64,000 nt of DNA from Budorcas taxicolor (taxonomy: Eukaryota > Chordata > Mammalia > Artiodactyla > Bovidae): NCBI RefSeq assembly GCF_023091745.1, contig NC_068910.1:2020272-2084271 (forward strand), given 5' to 3'. Below are positions 11,748 through 22,393 of this stretch, in pieces. Position 1 is the first letter of the stretch. Each line of letters starts with the position of its first letter. The notes below the pieces were generated by a model. That model was not told the origin of the DNA. It worked only from the letters and a program-made list of their open reading frames with translations, and did not search any database. The position numbers were made by a program, and so were the translations under genes.

Positions 11748-12341
11748 AGCATCTCTATGTGGATATGCCATCGACAAGAAAGAAGAAAAAGAAGTGCACA
11801 CGCCAGCAGAGGGTACTGAGTGCGGGCAAACTGTAACTTGGTTCCACACCAGGCTTAAGATTTTGATGTGTGTCCCAGAAGCAATGGAAAAGCATTGCAT
11901 AAAAATTTCCATTTTTAGTAAACCACTCTAGCCATAGTGAAGAGAGCCCCAAACTTGACTTTTAGTGATGGAAGGAGCCGGTGCTCACAAACACCCCCAA
12001 AGAGATTTTCTATAGCAGCAGCCCCCTCTGCCACCACATAGGAACTGAGCCCAGAGTCCTCAGGCACAGAAAACCCCAGACCCTCCTCTGCCCTGGGTGC
12101 CCTCAGCAGCCACGGAGTGAGGAGGGGTTCAGACGCACAGCTGTGTGAGTGTGGACTCGCCTGAGCTCAGCCCGGCCATGGGAGTGCTGCAGTCACCGTC
12201 CACGGTGCTCACGGCCGACGCGGCTGGGCTCAGACCCAGCCACAGGCTGTGAGAGCAGAGGGGCTCCAGGACCTCATTTCCCCAGGGCTGCATTTTGCAG
12301 AAACAAAGAAAGCAGAAGCCCAGAGTGTGTGTGTGTTTGCC

Positions 12342-12547
12342 GCTCAGTTCAGTTCAGTTCAGTTCAGTCACTCAGTCGTGTCCGACTCTTTGCGACCCCA
12401 TGAATCACAGCACGCCAGGCCTCCTTGTCCATCACCAACTCTCGGAGTTCACTCAGACTCACGCCCATCGAGTCCGTGATGCCATCCAGCCATCTCATCC
12501 TCTGCCGTCCCCTTCTCCTCCTGTCCCCAATCCCTCCCAGCATCAGA
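12342..12547 (-). repeat. BovB 3' end with (TTCAG)n tail, antisense
   Basis: The 3' tail appears as (CAGTT)n at 12345-12368. It is followed by CACTCAGTCGTGTCCGACTC and the next 180 bp of BovB in antisense, ending near CCCAGCATCAGAGTT. It abuts directly a separate SINE at 12548. Confidence 0.9.
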
Positions 12548-12722
12548 GTTGCTCAGTCGTGTCCAACTCTTTGCGACCCCATGGACTATAGCCCGCCAGG
12601 CTCCTCTGTCCATGGGGTTCTCCAGGCAAAAATACTGGAGTGGGAAGCCACTCCCTTCTCCAGGGGATCTTCCCGACCCAGGGATCCAACCCGGGTCTCC
12701 TGTATGGCAGGCAGGGAAGCCC
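12548..12722 (-). repeat. Bov-tA SINE, antisense
   Basis: CTCAGTCGTGTCCAACTCTT, GGTTCTCCAGGCAAAAATAC, CTCCAGGGGATCTTCCCGAC, then the tRNA-derived B box GGGATCCAACCCGGGTCTCC, ending at GGGAAGCCCC. It is joined head to tail to the BovB piece at 12342-12547, either by insertion next to it or as a composite transcript. Confidence 0.88.
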
Positions 12723-13735
12723 CCTGATGGGGAGGGATTCCTCAGGGTCACAAAGTGGGGGGCAGGTGGGACTGAAAGTGCACCTTCAGAGGCTTCCTCG
12801 GACAGAACTCATTCCCCCTGGGAGCCTCCTGCCCGCTACTCAAAGCAACGGACGTCCTGAAAACGCACAGTGCACACAGCAGGCGCTCAGTGTGTAATAG
12901 AAGCGGCGCGGTGGTACCGTTACCAGGCAACCGTTCCCTCTAGACCATCAGCCCTGCGGTGAGAGGTCCTTTGCCGGCACCGCACCCCCCAGGCCCCCTA
13001 CGCTCGGCATCTCTTTGTCTTGCTCTGCATGGCAAATAGCATCATGCTGATCTGACCGCCAGGGCAGTCCCTGTCCACGGGGGGCCCAAGAGCCTTGGCC
13101 CTACCCCTATCCCCGCTACTGAGACCTCCCTCACTTGGGCCTTCAGGGATCCTACTCCCCACCTGCTCACCAGACCACGCAGAGACCCGCACTCAGGCTG
13201 GAATGAAATGGACCCGCCCTGCCCTGCCCACGTCTCCCTCGAAACTCCGCTCACTGCGCCTTTCTCTGCATCCTGGCCTCCGTGGCTGCCACAGGAGGGA
13301 CCGAGCTGACCGTGAATCCACAGGTCAGCCCTGGAAGGCACTTGTGAGGCGAGATCTGACCGCTGAGAAGGTTTGGTTACGAGAGACCTCGCTCTTCCTG
13401 CTGCAGAAGCCCCCGTGGTCCGGAAGCAGAGCTCAGGCCACAGTGAATCTGCAGCTGTTTTGAGGGCTGGGGGCTTCCGGCCATGGTGGGGGTGGGGTGA
13501 GGTCTCTGAGGTTCTGAAGGCCCACTGTGTGCAGGCTGAGGAGGCACAGAGAAGGAAAGGTGGAGGCCTGCCCCAGAGGTGTCCACAGACCACCTGTGGA
13601 CAGGCCAGCCAGGCAGACTGCAGCACAGCATGTGAGCTGCTTTTATGGGTCAAGGGTAGGGGTCAAGGGCACAGACCCGTCTGATGGGGAACTGGTGAAG
13701 GACAGAGAATGTTCACCTGAGACTGGAGGGTTGTA
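12723..13735. other. GC-rich stretch, nothing recognised
   Basis: No repeat family or gene is recognisable. The 203-codon minus frame at 13042-13653 overlaps plus-strand frames of similar length, and its translation shows no domain or coding-like periodicity that I can see. Confidence 0.5.
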
Positions 13736-14130
13736 TTAGTTAGTTATGTGCTTGGCTGAAGTAACAGACAAGCCTACTGAGAGTGGCTTAAATTATGAAG
13801 GCATCTAATGTTTCATGTTTAAAGAAACTATGAGATACGGGAGGCCCAGACAGGGCCTGGGGGCCCAATGGTGTCATCGGTGACTCCGACGCCACCCACT
13901 CCTCTCCTCCACCGTTACCACAATGCTGGAGGTGTTCCCTCATGGATGCAATGTGCCTGCCTCTGCCCCGCCATCACCTCTGAACAGTCAGCACTCAAAG
14001 CAGAAGCAAGGGGGCACCTTCTTCCCTGTCGAGTTTTCTTTTCAGGAAGGAAAATCTCTCACAGAAGCGCCCCCAGACTTCCTCCAAATATGTCACTGGC
14101 CAGAACTGGGTCCTGATCCCTTGTCCTGAC
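13736..14130 (-). repeat. Possible old LTR/MaLR-like repeat, antisense
   Basis: GTATTAGTTAGTTATGTGC, AAGTAACAGACAAGCC, then GAGTGGCTTAAATTATGAAG resembles the complement of a MaLR-type 3' end (gtattagttat...gtggcttaaa). The remaining 300 bp are not confidently placed. Confidence 0.3.
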
Positions 14131-14329
14131 CGTCACTAGTGGTGGTGGTGGGGAAACAGTTGCCATGATGGCTTAGACCAACTGTGATTCCTCCACGTGG
14201 CGCGTCCACAGGAAGAAGGCGGGCTGGGCTGGGCAAAGGCTTCTAGCTGAGTAACCAATACCGTCCTGTCACAAGGCAGAAACCGACAAGGGAGCTGAAG
14301 GTCAAAGACATGGGAACAGCAGAGGAGGA

Positions 14330-14520
14330 GGGGCAGCGCGTGCGGTGGGCAGAAGCGCCAGGGGCGGCCCGAGGGCTCGGGGTCGCCGGCGGGCCACTGC
14401 CCGGGGGCCTCGGGGGCTCGGGCCACTGCCAGGGGCGGCCCGGGGGCTCGGGGTCGCCGGCGGGCCACTGCCCGGGCGCGGGGGGTGGCCAGGGTCTCCT
14501 AAGAGGTTTGGCGCCTGGAG
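14330..14520. other. CpG island-like block with 71-bp tandem duplication
   Basis: A short, extremely GC-rich, CpG-dense block. Two copies of a unit beginning GCCAGGGGCGGCCC start at 14357 and 14428, a period of 71 bp. The second copy is partial and ends at about 14482. Within the unit the motif GGGCCACTGCC recurs, so a smaller sub-period is also present. The runs of G could form G-quadruplexes. No start codon with a convincing gene follows on either strand. Confidence 0.7.
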
Positions 14521-15855
14521 TGAAGCAGGCTTGGGCAACGGGGAGCCGCTGAGACTCAGAGAGCGATGCCGGGGCAGGTGGGAAGTCACAGGTGTGCAGA
14601 AGCCGTCACGCTCAGGAGCTGAGCAGAGCCGTTCCGTGACGGGCAGTAACGTCACTAATAGCCTGCGGAGGCCTCTGTTCAAACACATGATTGCAACTGA
14701 CGAGAGAGAGTACACATGACCTTAAGTAACGAGTCTGCTGGGGCCGCTGCCCGTTTCTGGATGTCAAAACGCAAACACTTGGCCAGTTCCGAGACAGCTC
14801 CGCTGCCACACCGGCTGCACACACACCTCTCCTCTCTCACCTGCGTCCTGCCCGGCCTCAGGGTCTGCAGACCCCAGGGCACCCAAACGACCCAGTGTGG
14901 GCGAGGGAGACTGGCTTCCAGGCTAGCGAGGAACACAGAGGCTGGACGTGGGGGGTGCTCACTGGTGACTGGGAGCGTGGGATCTCAATCCATCAGCCAC
15001 TCCTGATCCCAGCATGTTTGCTGGGTGGGGAGGCCTCTTCTCTCTGTGATGCTTTGCCGAGGGCATACGTGTGACCCCCAGAGACATGTCATTCCTTCTT
15101 ACGACGGGGGTCTCCTGGGCCTGACATGAGAAATACTCTGACACGGGGGACTACAGTCCCTGGGGGCACATAAGGGCAGCTGTGCCCAGGACTGGGAGGA
15201 CAGCACCCCTGTTAAGGTCCCAACACCCAGGCAATCGTGTCCCGGAACTGAGGGGGCTTAAGGGTCAGGTGGCCATTTCCAGCCACGAGGGGCAAACCGT
15301 CAGCATCCACCGGGCTTGTTTTTTAAATTAAATCACACATTTACAACCATCAGGCAAGGCCCTTTGTCAGCAGTCTTGCAACCTTCAGCCTCTCAGCTTT
15401 TATTTCTCTCTGGGACTAAGTTCTTGGCATTAAGCTGAGTCCCATTAAGGACATAAACCCTGTCCCTTTCACATGTCACCTTCAGTGTGAGAGCTCCCCC
15501 CAACTCCCCCTTCCTTCCCCTCATCAACCCCTCCCCACAGGTGAGCGGGGCTCTTTGAAAGCAGTTCTGCAGACTGGTGAGCTAAGGATTTAGAATAACA
15601 GGGTGAGGAGGGGCCTGCCATACAGGAGGGCAGGGTGGGTGGCGGGCAGGGATGATTCACCTATAAAAACTCAGCCAGCTGAAATGTCAGGAAAACAGCT
15701 GCCAAGGGCTGAGGAGTGCAGAATAAATGGGTTCAGCGTCGATCCAGCAGCCTTTGGGATGGCTGGCCCTGGAGTGTGGATCTCGGTGTGAAAGAGCGGG
15801 TGTTCCCCAGCGCCGGGACTCCCACCTTCTAGAAATCGCAGTTGAGATGTGCAGA
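14520..15855. other. No recognised gene or repeat
   Basis: Mixed composition. The AT-richer part 15300-15470 (GTTTTTTAAATTAAATCACA) is not a repeat I recognise. Short frames on both strands have no motif. Confidence 0.5.
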
Positions 15856-16150
15856 TGTTTTGAAACCAGAATACTGGGGTTCAAGGCTGGCTCCACCGCT
15901 TGGTTAGTTCAGTTCAGTCCCTCAGTCGTGTCCGACTCTTTACGACTTCATGGACCGCAGCACGCCAGGCCTCCCTGTCCATCACCAACTCCCTGAGTTT
16001 ACTCAAACTCATGTCCACTGAGTCGGTGAAGCCATCCAACCGTCTCATCCTCCTCTTGGTTAGTAATTGAAAGCAAAAGGAGCCTCAGTTTCTTCTTCTG
16101 TAAAATGGGAACACTGAAGCCTCTCCCTCTCAGGGTTAGACAGTGGAGCA
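15855..16150 (+). repeat. MIR SINE, sense, split by a BovB piece
   Basis: The left part, ATACTGGGGTTCAAGGCTGG then CTCCACCGC, matches the MIR tRNA-like and core start. The right part, GAGCCTCAGTTTCTTCTTCT then GTAAAATGGGAACACTG, matches the following MIR core. The BovB 3' fragment at 15908-16054 sits exactly between them. Confidence 0.8.
15908..16054 (-). repeat. Short BovB 3'-end insertion inside MIR, with TSD
   Basis: About 147 bp of antisense BovB 3' end: TTCAGTTCAGTCCCTCAGTC, GACCGCAGCACGCCAGGCCT, CCAACCGTCTCATCC. It is flanked by CTTGGTTAG at 15899-15907 and 16055-16063, a 9-bp target duplication. The host MIR resumes cleanly after it, so the order of events is certain: MIR first, then BovB. 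Confidence 0.92.
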
Positions 16151-16204
16151 GGGGAGCTGACTGGGCTGAGGGTGGTCCCAGGATGCTGCTGTCGCTGCTA
16201 CAAC

Positions 16205-16375
16205 CACTGTCTTCCAGGGCAGGGTCAGCAAGCTTTTCCTGTGACGGCTCAGACAGTAAGTAATTTAGGCTGCAGGGGACCTCTGGTCTTTGACCCAGGC
16301 ATGACCCTCTGCTGCTGCAGGGCCAATGCAACTTCAGCTAACAAGTCGTCCGTGCTCTCTCTCCTGTAACGGTCT
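16205..16375 (+). repeat. hAT-like DNA transposon fragment
   Basis: CAGGGTCAGCAAGCTTTTCC, TGTGACGGCTCAGACAGTAA, GTAATTTAGGCTGCAGGGG follows the pattern of a mammalian non-autonomous hAT element that begins 'cagggtcggcaaactttttctgtaaagggccagatagtaaatattttaggc'-like in short blocks. It is diverged and truncated on the right by the BovB at about 16386. Confidence 0.5.
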
Positions 16376-16385
16376 CCTATAACTG

Positions 16386-16962
16386 GTACGTTGTTGACAT
16401 TTTCCCCAGCAGTCTTGATTCCAGTTTGTGTTTCATCCAGCCCGGAATTTTACATCATGTACTCTGCACAGAAATTAAATATGCAGGGTGACGATATACA
16501 GCCTTAAAGTACTCCTTCCCGATTCTGAACCAGTCTGTTGTTCCCTGTCCGGTTCTACCTGTTGCTTCTTGACCTGCGTACAGGTTTCTCAGGAGGCAGG
16601 TAAGGTGGTCTGGTATTCCCATCCCTTTAAGAATTTTCCAGTTTGTTGTGATCCACACAGTCAAAGGCTTCGGTCTAGTCAGTGAAGCAGGTGTTTTTCT
16701 GGAATTCTCTTGCTTTTTCTATGATCCAGCGGATATTGGCAAGGTGATCTCTGATTCTTCTGCCTTTTCTAAATCTAGCTTATACATCTGGAAGTGCTGT
16801 TAAAGCCTCACTTGAAGGATTTTGAGCATTACTTTGCTAGCATGTGAAATGAGTGCAATTGAATGGTAGCTTGAACATTCTTTGGCATTACCTTTCTTTG
16901 GGATTGGAATGAAAACTTTTTCCAGTCCTGTGACCATTGCGGAGTTTTCCAAATTTGCTGGG
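16386..16962 (-). repeat. BovB reverse-transcriptase segment, inverted 5' half
   Basis: Antisense BovB RT region. The minus frame at 16455-16664 reads GIPDHLTCLLRNLYAGQEA, and upstream BovB sequence continues to AAATTTGCTGGG at 16951-16962. In element coordinates its 3' limit (near 16386) is the segment equivalent to GRNINN just before the YADD motif. It joins a sense BovB segment at about 16962, giving one element with an internal inversion. Confidence 0.88.
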
Positions 16963-17672
16963 ATGTGAAAAAGGAGGGTGAAAAGCTGATCTAAAATTCC
17001 ACATTCAAAAAACTAAGATCATGGCACCTGGTCCCATCACTTCATGGCAAACAGATGGGGGAAAAAATGGAAACAGTGGCAGATTTTATTTTCTTGGGTT
17101 CCAAAATCACTGCAAATGGTGACTGCAGCCATGAAATTAAAAGATGCTTGCTCCCTGGCAGAAAAGCTATGACAAACCTAGACAGTGTATCAAGAAGCAG
17201 AGACATCACTTGGCTGACAAAAGTCCATAGAGTCAAAGCTGTGGCTTTCCCAGTGGTCACGTGTGGATGTGAGAGCTGGACCACAAAGAAGACGGAGCAC
17301 CAAAGAACTGATGCTTTCAAACTGTGGTGTCGGAGAAGACTCTTGAGAGTCCCTCGGACTGCAAGGAGACCCAACTAGTCCATCCTGAAGGAGATCAGCC
17401 CTGAATATTCATTGGAGGGACTGATGCTGAAGCTGAAGCTCCCATAGTTCACCTGAGGCGGAGAGCTGACTCCCTGGAAAAGACCCTGATGCTGGGAAAG
17501 ACTGAGGGCGGGAGGAGAAGGGGACGACAGAGGATGAGATGGTTGGATGGCATCACCAACTTGATGGACATGAGTTTGAGCAGGCTCCGGGAGATGGTGA
17601 AGGACAGGGAGGCCTGGCGTGCTGCAGTCCGTGGGGTCGCAGAGTCGGACACGACTGGGCAGCTGAACCACA
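16963..17672 (+). repeat. BovB 3' half, sense partner of the inversion
   Basis: Sense BovB starting at the KVKEESEK-equivalent codons and running to the element's 3' end. The plus frame at 17055-17378 reads DFIFLGSKITANGDCSHEIK, and the frame at 17489-17767 reads GRRRGRQRMRWLDGIT. It ends at CGACTGGGCAGCTGAACC. About 60-90 bp of element around the YADD motif is missing between this and the inverted half. Confidence 0.9.
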
Positions 17673-17689
17673 AGAACTGCCGAGGACGG

Positions 17690-18730
17690 CTGTGTTGGTC
17701 TCAGGCGTACGGCGTGATTCGCTCTTTGTCCGTATTGTGGAATGATCACCACGGCAAGCCTGTCTAACACCCAGCACTGCAGTCACACGCTTCTGCTTGT
17801 GATGGGAACTGCTGAGGTCTGCTCTCTTGGACCGACTCCCTTCCAGACACAGCACAGTGCTGCCAACCAGCCTCACCCGCTGCACAGGACTCCCCAGGAC
17901 CCTTTATTACACGACTCGGCGTTTGTGCCTTCTGGCCCCGTCACCCACTTCCCTGACCCCGCCTCTGGCAGCTCTAGCGTGTTCCGTGTCTCAGTGCGTT
18001 TGGGGTTTTATTCGGGCTCCACGTGGGAGGGAGCCTGTATGCCATGTGCCTCCCTCTGTCTTACTTCTTTCACGAGCATGACGCCCTCAAGGTCCATGGC
18101 TGAAAGCGGCAGGATCTCCTTTCTGTAACGGCGGGTTAAGATTTCATGTACACACGTCACATGTTCTCCATCCGTTCATTTCTCTGCGGACGCCGAGGTC
18201 GTCTCCGTGACCTGGCTGTTGTAAATAACGCCGTAGCGAAGGCGAGGACGCAGGTATATCTCAGCATGGCGATCTCCTTCCCGTCAGATAAACACCCAGA
18301 AGCAGGACTGCTGGACTTCACGCAGCTTTCTTTTCCTCTGTGGACTCTCCATACTGTTTTCCATAGCGGCTATGATAATTTCCATCCCATAACAGCGCAC
18401 GAAGGCCCCCCTTTCTGCACACCCTGGCTAACTCTTGTTACTCTTGTCTTTGGGTGGTAGCCCTTCTGGCGCGTGTGAGGTGGCACCTCGCCGTGGTTTT
18501 GATTCGCATTCCCTGGTGCTTGCAATGCAGAGCATCTTTCCATGCACCTGCTGGCCACGCGCCCTTCAGAAGAAGATCCACCCAGATCCTCTGCCCGCTT
18601 CACAACTGGGTTTCTTGGTCTTTTGCTGCTGAGTTGTATGAGTTCTTGAGATACTTTGGGTATCAACCCCCTATCAGATACATTATCTGTAAATATTTTC
18701 TCCGGGTCTGGAGGTGCCTTGACCTCTGCT
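17690..18730 (-). repeat. L1M LINE 3' UTR and ORF2 end, antisense, CpG-enriched
   Basis: Antisense of the L1 3' region in unbroken order: GTGGAATGATCACCACGG, CCTCTGGCAGCTCTAGCG, CGCCCTCAAGGTCCATGGCT, CTGTTGTAAATAACGCCGTA, CATACTGTTTTCCATAGCGG, GCTGCTGAGTTGTATGAGTT, TATCAACCCCCTATCAGATA. The match is clear but many substitutions create CpG (for example AATAACGCCG where L1 has AATAATGCTG). It is non-functional. Confidence 0.85.
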
Positions 18731-21010
18731 TTCTGGAGGACGGTGGTCCAGGCTTGGGATTTTCCATTTTCATCCCTGTGTTTCCAATTGGTGGCGGTGC
18801 TGTGTTCTGGTTAAACGGCATGTGGCCGCGATCACTACCCACTTTTCTGGGAGCCCGCTGCAAGGGGTGCGGTGGGGCATGAGCACGGTTCTCCTGCAGT
18901 CAGCGGGCAGACGGTCACGGGTGGTGGATTCGCGTGTCCCGGCCTCAGAGTGATGGGCAGCTCGTAGAGGATGTCGCTGCTGAAACGCTGAGCGGGCACT
19001 CTGTCCCTTGACAATCTGGAAGCCAAGTGGGGTACAAGGAGTTCCCCTGAGTCACGAAATCTCAGTTGAGACCTCCTGGGAGGCTAAAGCCTGCTTGCAG
19101 CCGCTGTCACCAAGGAGGGGAAGGCCTTGGGCTGGCACAGGAGAGCTGCGGGACTGCACTTGCCCTGCTCACCCAGGGTCAGCTCTGGGACTCGTGGAGT
19201 GTGCGCTCTGCTGGGGACACATAAGACAGTCGGTCTCCAGAGGGGGCGACTGGCTTTTTCCTCTGGCTGAGGGCCTCCTGTGTGCCAAGCACAGCCGTCC
19301 TCAGGGACACGGTGGGAAGGCGGCGCGCAGAGAGGTCAAGGGAGCCTTTCTGGGTCACACGGCCGCAGGGGCAGCGCTGGGCTCTGACACCCCTGACTCC
19401 CGGCCCCTCGCTCTCCTTTCCCCAGAGCCTTCGGGTCCCACACGCCTGCGTCCCGCAGAGGCCCAGGGACAGGCACCAGAGCCCCCTGCCCAGTCAGCCG
19501 GGCCGCCGCTGTGAGGGGGAGGCCAGGGCGTCTCCAGAGTCCCCGAGGCTGCTCTCGGCGCGGCGCCCCGCACACACTCCGGCCGGAGTCCAGCTCTGTC
19601 CTGGGGCGTCGCTGTGTCCTCCGTGCCCCTGTCCCCACGGGGCTGGAAGCAGCAGCTGCTTCACAAGGCTCTGAGGGGCCTACAGAGTCCTTGAAGCCGT
19701 GCCCGGCATTCAGGGAGCGCCGTGGGGTGTCAGTCTTATCGTCTCCTCTTCCCTTTGCTGGACGAGGAGGGGGCCCGGGAGGGGGCCTGGGCTGCACCCG
19801 GCTCTCACCCCACTCGCCGTCCTGCAGGGGGAGGTGCCAGGCTGGGCTCTGCCCCCTGCCCCCCCAGCACCCTCAGTCCCCACCTCTGCTGCCCGGCAAT
19901 GTCTTCCGGAGGCGTCTCTGCCTCCCCGTTCCCTGCCTGCCCAGCAGCCCCTCCAGGGGTTGTTCCAGAGTCTCCTGGCGCTTGGCCCCCACACCTTCTC
20001 CGTGTGGGGTGTGGGTGAAGCGATGGACAGTCTGGGGGAGTCTGACGTCCCCATGTGCCCACGGCCTCCAGAGCCCCAGGTGGGGCTGGAGTCTCATTCA
20101 TGCGCTGATGTGCTCAGAGAGTCTTAGCACCTACTTTGCTGGGTGGTCTCAGCGGACAGACAGACCAGGGGACTGCAGGACAGCCTAAGGCAGGGTGAGC
20201 CCGAGCTGGCCTCCTAACTCCTCTCAGCCTTAGTCTTCTCCTCCTTTGAATGGGCACAGCCTGCTGTGGGGGAGTGGCAGCCTGGCCCACTGCCAGACAC
20301 CGCTGTCCATGCCTCCGAGGCCAGAGCCCACTTACGGAAGCCTGGGGGTGGGGGGCGGGCACCAGTATCATGACCCCTTTCTGCAGGTCGGAAGCAGGCA
20401 CGGGGAGGTGGCGTGACCTCCGATCACAGAGCCCAGGCCGCCCAGCTCCGGGCCAGTGCCCACGCCGGCCCCCTCATCCTCCTCCAGGCCCCACAGCTGC
20501 GGCCTCAGCGCTGCTATTCTGCAGGAGCAGCGTGGGGCATGGGGGACCCGCACTCCGAGCGCTGCAGAGAGGGGCTGTGCTGTATTCGCCACTGGGCACC
20601 CCGGCCCCGCCCAGCCCGGCCATACTGCAGGGCCTGAACCAGTGTTTGCTGAATGGCTGCCTGACCGTCGGCATGGACCTGTGCCGTGCCCACCGCTTCC
20701 TCAGCTCTGCAGCACGCCCGGCTTCACGGCTGTCACCTCCATCGGGCCCCCTGTCAGGGAGAGTCAGGGGACCAGAGCTGCTCAGCAGGGGACAGGGAGC
20801 CTCGGGGTGCCTGTGGCTGCCCCAAGGCTCCCCTGGGCCATCCCAGGCCAAACCCCCGGGAGGCCCAGCCGGGGTCAGTGTCAGCAACGAGCCCCATCCC
20901 CGGGGGCATGCACACGGGCGCTGAGGGGTGCCTCCTGAGGGCAACTCAGCATCCGATGGAGCGCTGGGGCCAGACTGCTTTCCACGTCCATTCCAAGCCT
21001 GCACCCCTGC
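18731..21010. other. GC-rich stretch with CpG island-like core, no gene recognised
   Basis: No repeats are recognised except a possible diverged MIR around 20360-20520. CpG density is high at about 19310-19640: in 19501-19620 I count 14 CpG in 120 bp. Long frames (19511-20188 plus, 20474-21103 minus) are products of GC-rich composition and overlap frames on the other strand. No canonical promoter or exon chain is apparent. Confidence 0.5.
19310..19640. promoter_or_regulatory. Candidate CpG island
   Basis: CpG is close to the expected frequency here (14 in 19501-19620), unlike most of the window. CTCGGCGCGGCGCCCCGCAC lies in its core. This could be an orphan island or a promoter of an unseen transcript. 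No TATA box, initiator or clear first exon can be defended. Confidence 0.4.
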
Positions 21011-21160
21011 CGCCAACACAGAGCCAGCTGTAAAGACACTCGCTGTGCGGCCTGGGTTAGAGCAGGTTCCCTGCCGTGTGACCTTGGGCCTCAGTGTCCT
21101 CATCTGTAATAAAGAACTACTAGGAGGGCCTGAGGAGGGCTCACTAAGCTGCTCTCATCA
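21010..21160 (+). repeat. MIR SINE fragment, sense
   Basis: GTGTGACCTTGGGCCTCAGT then GTCCTCATCTGTAATAAAG is the MIR core. A few bases corresponding to 'aagtcacttaacctctctg' are missing from the middle, consistent with an old, decayed copy. Confidence 0.75.
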
Positions 21161-21260
21161 CCATCCCCATCTCACAGAGGAAGGGGGATGGAGGCCTGCT
21201 ACAGGGACAGGGTCACATGCCCCCACACCCCCCCCCACACCTCTGAGCCACCGTGCATGC
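21145..21260 (-). repeat. Possible second MIR fragment, antisense
   Basis: CTCATCACCATCCCCATCTC then ACAGAGGAAGGGGG and CAGGGTCACATGCCCC resemble the complement of the MIR core. It overlaps the end of the preceding sense MIR. Confidence 0.4.
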
Positions 21261-21652
21261 TGTTCCACCGAGCGCACCCACACCCTTCCCCGTCCTGACC
21301 AGATCACACAGCAGTGATGCTTCAAGGCCCCCCCAGACCCTAGCCCACCTTCCCCACCAGATGTGTCCCTACTTCACCTCGAAGCCCCCCACCTCCTAGC
21401 CTCCTCATCTGGCATGGTCCTGTCCCTCATGGACAGACACCCAGGCTCCCTCTTCACAGTCCCCCGAGCCCCCGACCTGGGACCAAGTACACAGCAGGTG
21501 CTCAAGGCAAGCTTTCTATGAATACATCCTATTTTAAGCCAGCCTGACTTAGCACTTTGCAATCACTCCAACAAGTGAACAAATCAACTGAACAGTTTTT
21601 TGGTTTTTTGTTTTTTTTTTTTTACCGTGTCTTCAATCTGTTGACTAATGTA

Positions 21653-21835
21653 TGGGCTTCCCTGCGGCTCAGAGGTAAAGAATCATCTGCAAAGCAGCAG
21701 ACGCAGGATACACAGGTTGGATCCCTGGGTCGGGAATGTCCCCTGGAGAAGGGAATGGCAACCCACTTCAGTACTCTTGCCTGGAAAATCCCAGGGACAG
21801 AGGAGCCTGGCGGGCTATAGTCCATGGGGTCACGT
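21653..21835 (+). repeat. Bov-tA SINE, sense
   Basis: GGGCTTCCCTGCGGCTCAGA, GGTAAAGAATCATCTGC, B-box-like GGTTGGATCCCTGGG, CCCTGGAGAAGGGAATGGCA, CCATGGGGTCAC. This is the full order of a ruminant Bov-tA (tRNA-Glu-like head plus BOV-A body). It lacks the terminal 'gagtcggacacgactgag' segment. Confidence 0.9.
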
Positions 21836-21959
21836 ATGTAAGGGTTGCTCTCCCTCTAAAATCACAGGCCGTGACTGGAGAGCACATAAGGCGTTAGACA
21901 GGACTGGACACCCAGGACGCCCTACAGATCCGTCTCCGCAGACGGACAGCTCAGACCAA

Positions 21960-22190
21960 GGCTCAACCAAGTTCTAGCCTCTGCTTTCATACAGTGCATG
22001 GAATTTGGTTGCTTTTTCAAATTAAGCTTTTATACTTGTCAGCCTAGCAGGGAAGTTGTCATTTCCGAACTCATTTTTCCAGCAATAATCAAGTTACACC
22101 ACGCGTGAGACGGCCTGTTCCCTGAGTTATTTAATTAGAATCTGCAGCTATTAGCCGGGAAAGAGTTAGTGCAGCGTATTTCAAAACAAC
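21960..22190. promoter_or_regulatory. AT-rich island, candidate conserved noncoding element
   Basis: A non-repetitive AT-rich island in GC-rich DNA, with homeodomain-type cores: TTTAATTAGAATC and GCTATTAGCC. It resembles no repeat I know. Function is inference only. Confidence 0.25.
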
Positions 22191-22393
22191 CTACATCTCT
22201 GGGAAGGGGCGGGGGTGGTGCCCCTGGGAGGTATCAGCTCCTGACTCCTCCAGTCGGGAGCATCAGTCTTCCCGCTGTAGATTTCCAGAGAAGCACCCAG
22301 AGGGGAGAGTGGGCTGGAGCGGAGCCTGGCCGTCACCCACGGGAGGGAGGGCTGGAAACGTCAGGAGAGCCACGGTCCTGAGGCTGGACCCAA

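Noticed and set aside
12342..12722. A single composite element formed by the BovB piece and the adjoining SINE
   Set aside because: They abut, but I could not find one target duplication enclosing both, so they are listed separately.
19511..20188. Possible 225-codon gene in the CpG-rich region
   Set aside because: Overlaps frames in two other phases and several on the minus strand. No domain, repeat of coding periodicity or splice logic supports it.
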